NCBI RefSeq assembly: GCF_030936135.1 | Contig: NC_082604.1 | Coordinates: 994,501-1,058,500, forward strand | Reading direction: 5' to 3' | DNA length: 64,000 nt | From: Gavia stellata | Lineage: Eukaryota; Chordata; Aves; Gaviiformes; Gaviidae | In this document: positions 58,574 through 64,000 of the stretch, piece by piece | Layout of the letters: the number at the start of each line of letters is the position of its first letter | Numbering within the stretch: position 1 is the first letter of the stretch | Program-made: the position numbers and the translations under genes | The notes under the pieces: generated by a model | Databases searched by the model: none | The model's input: the letters and a program-made list of their open reading frames with translations, nothing else | Told to the model about the DNA's origin: nothing

Positions 58574-59261
58574 GGGGCTGAGGGAGGAAGGGGCTGAGGG
58601 AGGAAAGGAAGCGGCTGAGGGAGGAAAGGAGGGGGCTGAGGGAGGAAAGGAGGGGGCTGAGGGAGGAAAGGAGGGGGCTGAGGGAGGAAAGGAGGGGGCT
58701 GAGGGAGGAAGGGGCTGAGGGAGGAAGGGAAAGGGCTGACGGAGGAAGGGAAAGGGCTGGGGGAGGAAGGGGCTGAGGGAGGAAAGGAAGGGGCTGAGGG
58801 AGGAAGGGAAGGGGCTGAGGGAGGAAGGGAAAGGGCTGAGGGAGGGGAGGAAAGGGCTGAGGGAGGGGAGGAAAGGGCTGAGGGAGGGGAGGAAGGGGCT
58901 GAGGGAGGGGAGGAAGGGGCTGAGGGAGGGGAGGAAGGGGCTGAGGGAGGGGAGGAAGGGGCTGAGGGAGGGGAGGAAGGGGCTGAGGAAGGGAAGGGGC
59001 TGAGGGAGGAAGGGAAGGGGCTGAGGGGAGGAAGGGAAGGGGCTGAGGGGAGGAAGGGAAGGGGCTGGGGGAGGAAGGGAAGGGGCTGGGGGAGGAAGGG
59101 AAGGGGCTGAGGGAGGAAAGGGAAAGGGCTGAGGGAGGAAGGGAAAGGGCTGAGGGAGGAAGGGAAGGGGCTGAGGGAGCAAGGGAAAGGGCTGAGGGAG
59201 GAAAGGAAAGGGCTGAGGGAGGAAAGGAAAGGGCTGAGGGAGGAAAGGAAAGGGCTGAGAG
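58574..59261 (+). repeat. purine-rich G-rich minisatellite in SEPT2 intron 1
   Basis: About 690 bases of degenerate tandem units of roughly 15-22 bases built on ggctgagggaggaaagg. Several sub-arrays are visible: five units with gggaggaaaggaggggctga at 58610-58700, units with agggaggggaggaagg at 58840-58985, and shorter units to the end. The plus strand is almost all purines plus one CT per unit. The long minus-strand frames across it (510 and 546 codons) are repeat artefacts. Confidence 0.95.
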
Positions 59262-60136
59262 AAGGCGGCGGGGCAGTCGGGAGTGGTGCCGGGGAGATGC
59301 TGGTGAGGAGGAAGCGGGCCAACGGGGGCGGCATAGAGCCGCCCAAGCTGCTTGGGGGTGTCGGCGAGGTCCGGTGGTGCCCCGCCTGCCCCCGCTGAGC
59401 GCGGGGCCTTGTGCTCGCCTGGGCCGCCTGAAGTACCCGCCGACGGGAGGGCCTCGGAGATGCGGTTCCCTCTTCCCAGAGGGGGTGAGGTAGTGGCTCC
59501 AGTGCCGTTGGCATGCCAGGCTTCAGAAGACGCTATCATAGAAAACTCTAGCCGGGTTGTTGAAACCGGAGGGTAAGGAACATGATCGACCAGCTCCAGA
59601 GGAAAATCTGGACTGCTCCGAGACTGTGTGCTCCTGTCTGCGTGGGAGCGCTCAGCCACTGCCCTGAAGGGAATGCTATGGGACAGATCTTTACTGAAAG
59701 ATTTCTGTGCTTGGTCCATATATTAAAATGTCATTTAACTGCAGCCATCTGCATAAATAGCTCTCCTTCGTTTCTTGGTAGCTGTGAGAAACTTTCCTCC
59801 TCTCTTAGCCTGCCTCTGAGAAATAATTGGGTGACGGACAAGCCTCGTGAATTAAAAGAATGTTCTTCTGTGTTCTAGCAGGATCTAGTTTTGTTTGGCA
59901 TTGAAAATCTCTCATGGAGAGTGGTTCAGCAGGGATCAATGACATCACTCTGCAGGAAACACTCTTGGAAGAGTCGCTATCGGAGCACTCTTGCCCGATG
60001 ATAAAAGTCTGACAGATAACCTCTTCAGTAGTTGAATACTTCATAGGTCATAGACCAGCTTATTGCCTGAAATACAGACATTGCAGATGCTGGATTTTAT
60101 TTTTAGCATGAAATTTCACTTGAGAAGCATGTTGTC

Positions 60137-60684
60137 CAGTTTTTATTCTGTGGGTGTAATCAGGATGCCAGATTTTTATCAGCAAGTTCAGCTTCATGTG
60201 AAATGACACCAAGCTGCTTCAACGTTTAGCACCTTTAGTCTGTCCCTCCCATCAAAAAGCCTTCCTCAAAACTTCCTTGTTGTGGGGGGTGGGAAAGCAG
60301 CTTGGTAACTATTAACAGTGAAGTAATCATGGTGAGCTAAAAAGTTTCATTTTAATAAACCTAGAGGAGGTTGCCCTTGTGTGTATATATACATATACAG
60401 TAGCTTAGAGAAGCAAGTGCCATAGCTGCTGGAAATCATCACCGATTTGAAAACAACTTCGCCTTCTGCCTAGCACAGAAAAGGCTGGGCTCCTGTCTGT
60501 CTGACGCTTGGCAGTTTGCTTTGACTTCAAGATGGCTTTTTGATGGGAGGGACAGGCTGAAGGGTGCTGTACATTGAAGCAATTTAGTGTCATTTCACAT
60601 GAAGCTGAACTCACTGACAAAACTTTGCTTGGAAGATGGAAGGAATCGGATGGCGGTAATTTCAAATCCATAGAATGAAAGTGG
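60137..60684. repeat. imperfect long inverted repeat (foldback element)
   Basis: The left arm (about 60137-60261) and the right arm (about 60534-60684) are reverse complements. The inner 76 bases (60186-60261 against 60534-60610) match at roughly 85-90% by eye, including the shared blocks gttcagcttcatgtgaaatg and tgtccctcccatcaaaaagc. The outer parts match more weakly. The spacer is about 270 bases. It may be an old palindromic DNA transposon or a local inverted duplication. Confidence 0.85.
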
Positions 60685-61597
60685 GAGTGAGCTAGATAGG
60701 TGAGAGGTGGCTATGGTCTGTGGGCTTTGCATGGGAACGGGTACCTTCTTGGTTAGAGGGCAAGCCAGGGGAGGGACTACAAGGGGGACTGGAGCACTCA
60801 TCACTTGAAGATACAGCATACGCTGGTGTTTTTATATTGCCCTAGTAAATTATATGATCTCTTGAACTCATGCAAGTTAGTGTGATAGAAGTTCTCTTCT
60901 TTTGACAGGTCTTTGTTTGTCAAGAGACATTTTTGCGTGAAGGTGTTAGATGAGAGGTTTTTTTTTTTCCCCCCGTCTGCTTTGTATCTCAAAGTGATGT
61001 GAAACTCTTGGCAACAGGAGTTAAAATGACTGAGTTTGCAAGCATCCAGACGAAAGAGGAGAAGAAAATGTTTCATTTTGAAGCTGTCAGCTCTTTACAG
61101 AACACTCGATCATGAAAGGAAATGTTGAGGGGAAGGAGGCTTAAAAAGAAACAATAATATATATGAGTTGTTTTTTTGAGCTTTGAAAAAACTGTTTCCT
61201 GTAAGTAGTAAGATGTCTTTAAGCAGTGTGTTTGCTTTGGTTAGTTTCCGGAAAGGATGTGAACTTTTCTTTTTCAGGCTTCAAAATGGTTTGTCATACA
61301 TCGAGTGCCTTTAGTACCCCACGTTCATGTTGCTTGAATTTATTGCACAGTGATATTAATAGGAACAATGGTTGCTGAAAATTCTGCCCCTCGTTAATAC
61401 CGGAGAGTCGAGTACTTGTACTCCGTGAAGCAACTGGCATTGTTTCAAACTCTGGACATCCAATCAAGAATGCTCCTTTTTAAATTTTGTGTGCAACAGT
61501 GGATATTATATTGTTTTGTGGGGGTTTTTTTGTTTGTGGGTTTTCTTTTTTCCTCTTATGATTTTTAATAAACTGAAAAACATTATTATTTTTCCAG

Positions 61598-61621
61598 ATT
61601 TGTTCCTGACCTTCCATAAAA
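61598..61621 (+). other. SEPT2: SEPT2 5'UTR part of first coding exon
   Basis: The acceptor tttttccag ends at 61597 and 24 untranslated bases lead to the ATG at 61622 with A at -3 (ccataaaaATG). The whole exon is only 33 bases. Confidence 0.85.
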
Positions 61622-62896
61622 ATGTCCAAGGTAAGAACAAGGTTTCTGTCTTCCGATGTAACAATGTGAAACAGGTATTTTGTTTTTAAATGTTAATCTG
61701 CAAGGGCAGAATGTGTAACTTGCATTGTGTTTGATGGTGATGTGTATGCTAAATTTATGGGTCATAAATAAGAGAGAATTCACATTTAGAAGACGTAATA
61801 TTGAAAGATTGCATGATGTAGAACATATATTAAAGTAGTTTCCTACAAGTATAAACCTCTGCAGTTAACTAATATTCTTGGAAGGATTTAATTTTGGTCA
61901 TGGAGTTGCATACAAGCTCCCTGGTGCATTTTCATTGAAACTTCCATTCTGGTACTGTGTTTTGAGCAGGAATTCTTTAAGAAAAGGGTGTTCTTAGATT
62001 TAATTTCTTCATTTACTAGTAGAGTCTGCTGGTCTTCCAGAAGAATCCTTTGTAAACAATGTGGTGACTTAGTGTTACTGACATGCTGGGATTCATCTAA
62101 TTCTTGGTCCCCTGCATTTGGTATGATGGGTAGAACATCCATGGTAGCTTGTCGGAGTGAAATTAATGATAAAGGATACTTGCGTAATGTGTTTCAAAAG
62201 GGAAACTAATAGATCTAAAGATTTCTCTGCAGTATTTGTAGTGGTGGGCATTTGAAACGCTATTGTGTAAATTGCCACCTCCCCGCCCTTGAAAAGAGAC
62301 CTCTGCAGAGGACTGCTAGCAGATGGCTAACCCTTCACTAGTCGTTCAGTGTTTTCATTCGGGTGTGCTAAAAACAGATTAGAAATGGTCACCTTTTTAC
62401 TTAAGTCCACAAACATTGGACACAAGCTTTTGTATCTTAAATGTGTGTGAAGGTACTTTTTAAAAAGTGTGTGATTAATGAATGCACTTCATACTTCCAT
62501 AAAGAAATGTTTGGGGGTTTGTTTCTTTTTTGCTTAAGGTGTTCTTGGCTGGGTAGTTGAATAAATGAAACTTTTTTTTTTAAACTCTAGGTGAATGCAG
62601 TTGTTCTGTACTTCATTGTGAAACTGCTGAGTAGTAGGAACACCTGTGTAGTTTTCTCTTTTCTGTCATGTAGCTTCAAACCATTTGAAATAACTAAGAA
62701 AAGCAGTTATACAACCAAGTATGTCTTGAGTGGTTGCTTATTATTGTCTTATTTTATTATTGTCTTTATTTTTAGCAACAGCCTGCTCAGTTTACCAATC
62801 CAGAAACCCCTGGCTATGTTGGATTTGCAAACCTTCCCAATCAGGTTCACCGGAAGTCTGTGAAAAAGGGGTTTGAATTTACGCTTATGGTGGTTG
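61622..62896 (+). CDS. SEPT2: septin-2, N-terminal exons (partial, continues beyond window)
   Basis: Coding parts are 61622-61630 (Met-Ser-Lys) and 62776-62896. The joined product reads [17 protein letters not shown], then [19 protein letters not shown] and EFTLMVV, 43 residues plus the first base of codon 44. It matches human septin-2 with two differences I can see (T7A and I10T). Septin-2 is a GTP-binding cytoskeletal protein that joins septins 6 and 7 and related members into rods, filaments and rings at the cleavage furrow, cilium base and cortex. The part here is the N-terminal extension with its basic stretch (HRKSVKK) before the G domain, and the strand leading to the P-loop. The donor G|GTAAGG splits the codon for the first P-loop glycine. 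The remaining exons lie beyond 64000. The current human symbol is SEPTIN2. Confidence 0.95.
61631..62775 (+). other. SEPT2: SEPT2 intron 2
   Basis: A 1145-base intron, donor AAG|GTAAGA and acceptor tatttttag. AT-rich; no repeat family, RNA gene or coding exon recognised. Confidence 0.85.
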
Positions 62897-64000
62897 GTAA
62901 GGAAACGTTTTATAGTCTTTCTCGAAGTTAGTAGTCGCTCACAGGGAATTTGGAATTAAAATGAATGTTTCTTCCACTATTGTAAGGCTTCAGCTTGCAC
63001 CAGAAAGCTGTTTTGTACTGTAGCATTTAAATTTCTTCTATAGTTTATTAATTCACGTAGCAGTTGTTTTCCACACTACAAACCATGTCCGAATACATTA
63101 ATAAGTTTGTGGCTGAAGTGAAGAAGTTCTGTTGTGCACCTCAGTGATTATTACTTCCGTCCTTCTCTTCTGTCTTACAGGATTCAAGTGTTCCATTTAA
63201 AATATAGTTTAAAACTGGTTTTGCATTTGAATACAATCTTTGTTTGCTTGCATGTCTCGATTAAGAGAACAGTATTAAGGAGACTATTTATTTAAAATGT
63301 TCTTTATGCTTCTGTAGCTCAAAAGAATCTGAACTCTGGTCTTTCCACCCCTTCTAAATACTCTTGTAAGAGAAGAATGGGAATTGAATTAGATGGTTTT
63401 GATGTGAGATGTTACTTTTAAAATTGATCTTGATTTTCTGTTAGCAGTTATAATTTAAAGTTTAATTCTATTCGATATTTCATTAAGAGTCTGTGTTGGT
63501 ATCTGGAATGGAAAGAGAAATCTAGTGTGTCTGCAGAAATATCTTGATCCTCTTAGAAGTCGGTGTTAATTTTTGCAAATTATGTAGGCTCCCAAAATCA
63601 GGCAGGGGCGTCTTCTATATCTCTCCTGGTCATACTGCTTGGGAGCTGTAACTTCTGAGTTTTGCTCTTCGAACCCTGTAATTCTCGCTTTTCAAATAGG
63701 CTTTTGCAAAAAGTACCCTTATAGAATTAGGCTCTTTATTACCTGGCGGCACAAGAAGTAAATCCTATTTGTGTGTTAGATTTGTCCAAGAGAGATCACA
63801 GTGGAAATGAGCAGGGGAGGTGAGGCAGTACATGATAGGAGGTGTTTAACTTCTTAATTGTTTTGGATTCCAGTAGTTTAAAGAGTCTATCCTCAAGCCT
63901 TTCATTAGTTTTGCCAAATGACAGCCCTAGCATTGCTTTTATCCTCTTTCTGTCTTTTGTAGTTCAGTATCGGACAGAGTTGGCACTTATTTTTGTCTGC
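62897..64000 (+). other. SEPT2: SEPT2 intron 3 (5' part)
   Basis: I looked for the next exon, which should open with the P-loop series ESGLGKST, and did not find it before the window ends. The stretch is AT-rich intron with no recognised repeat. Confidence 0.75.

Larger units (their letters stand above)
57360..58600. promoter_or_regulatory. SEPT2: CpG island with SEPT2 promoter, probably shared with distal HDLBP start
   Basis: Dense CpG and GC boxes. Visible motifs: E-box CACGTG 57819-57824, CCAAT 57837-57841, a YY1-type AAGATGGCGGC on the minus strand near 57920 and another near 58113, the NRF1 palindrome GCGCATGCGC at 58211-58220, and clustered GGGGCGGGGC around 58256-58285. A plus-strand donor (SEPT2) and a minus-strand donor (candidate HDLBP) flank the NRF1 site, as expected for a divergent promoter. 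In human the two genes also start head to head here. Confidence 0.7.
58381..61597 (+). other. SEPT2: SEPT2 intron 1
   Basis: Bounded by the candidate exon 1 donor and the acceptor tttttccag ending 61597. Contains the minisatellite in its first 900 bases and a foldback structure at 60137-60684. No other gene was seen; the remaining frames are short. Confidence 0.55.

Noticed and set aside
58574-59261. CRISPR-like array
   Set aside because: Units are contiguous and degenerate without unique spacers; it is a eukaryotic minisatellite.
57982-59719. Minus-strand open frames of 510 and 546 codons
   Set aside because: They run through the purine-rich minisatellite and are made of SPF/SSL/PQP repeats in two overlapping frames. 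Openness follows from the repeat unit lacking stop codons on that strand.
1-64000. tRNA, snoRNA or microRNA genes in introns
   Set aside because: I scanned for tRNA B-box-like and C/D-box-like patterns by eye and saw none convincing. A covariance-model search (for example with Rfam models) would be decisive; a clear hit would overturn this.

Overview
The window comes from a vertebrate nuclear genome, almost certainly a bird. The genes are split by GT-AG introns, there are CpG-island promoters, and the interspersed repeats are CR1-type LINE 3' ends. The vigilin protein assembled here matches what I recall of chicken vigilin almost residue for residue. Gene order and strands (PPP1R7 +, ANO7 +, HDLBP -, SEPT2 +) match human 2q37.3. 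The exact species cannot be told from sequence alone.

Layout: 1-2.1 kb holds the last intron, last coding exon and poly(A) signal of PPP1R7. From 2.1 to 7.6 kb is mostly unassigned DNA with a CR1 copy. It also holds an unidentified minus-strand, coding-looking piece at 2487-2949 that ends in overlapping AATAAA signals and has a one-base frame break. From 7.65 to 16.06 kb is a complete, compact ANO7 gene: 23 coding exons joining in frame to 885 codons, one intron GC-AG, all six TMEM16 calcium-ligand positions kept. From about 16.98 to 38.28 kb on the minus strand is HDLBP (vigilin): a 2.4 kb 3'UTR, then 26 coding exons joining in frame to 1267 codons with 15 KH-type modules. A first non-coding exon fits at about 43.2 kb in a CpG island, behind a TATA box and an ERSE-like CCAAT-N9-GCACG/TGACGTG element. 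From 43.7 to 57.3 kb is AT-rich DNA without a recognisable gene, with one CR1 copy. From 57.35 to 58.6 kb is a second CpG island with an NRF1 palindrome, GC boxes and two YY1-type motifs. SEPT2 exon 1 appears to leave it rightwards, and a candidate distal HDLBP first exon leftwards, as in the human head-to-head arrangement. Just downstream of SEPT2 exon 1 is a roughly 690 bp purine-only-like, G-rich minisatellite. SEPT2 intron 1 also carries an imperfect inverted repeat with arms of 125-150 bp. SEPT2 coding starts at 61622 and leaves the window inside intron 3, within the P-loop codon series.

Function: PPP1R7 (SDS22) is a PP1 regulator, ANO7 a TMEM16-family membrane protein, HDLBP a multi-KH RNA-binding protein tied to ER translation, and SEPT2 a cytoskeletal GTPase. 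They are unrelated in pathway and share only conserved synteny. ANO7 and HDLBP converge tail to tail. HDLBP and SEPT2 diverge and probably share a promoter region.
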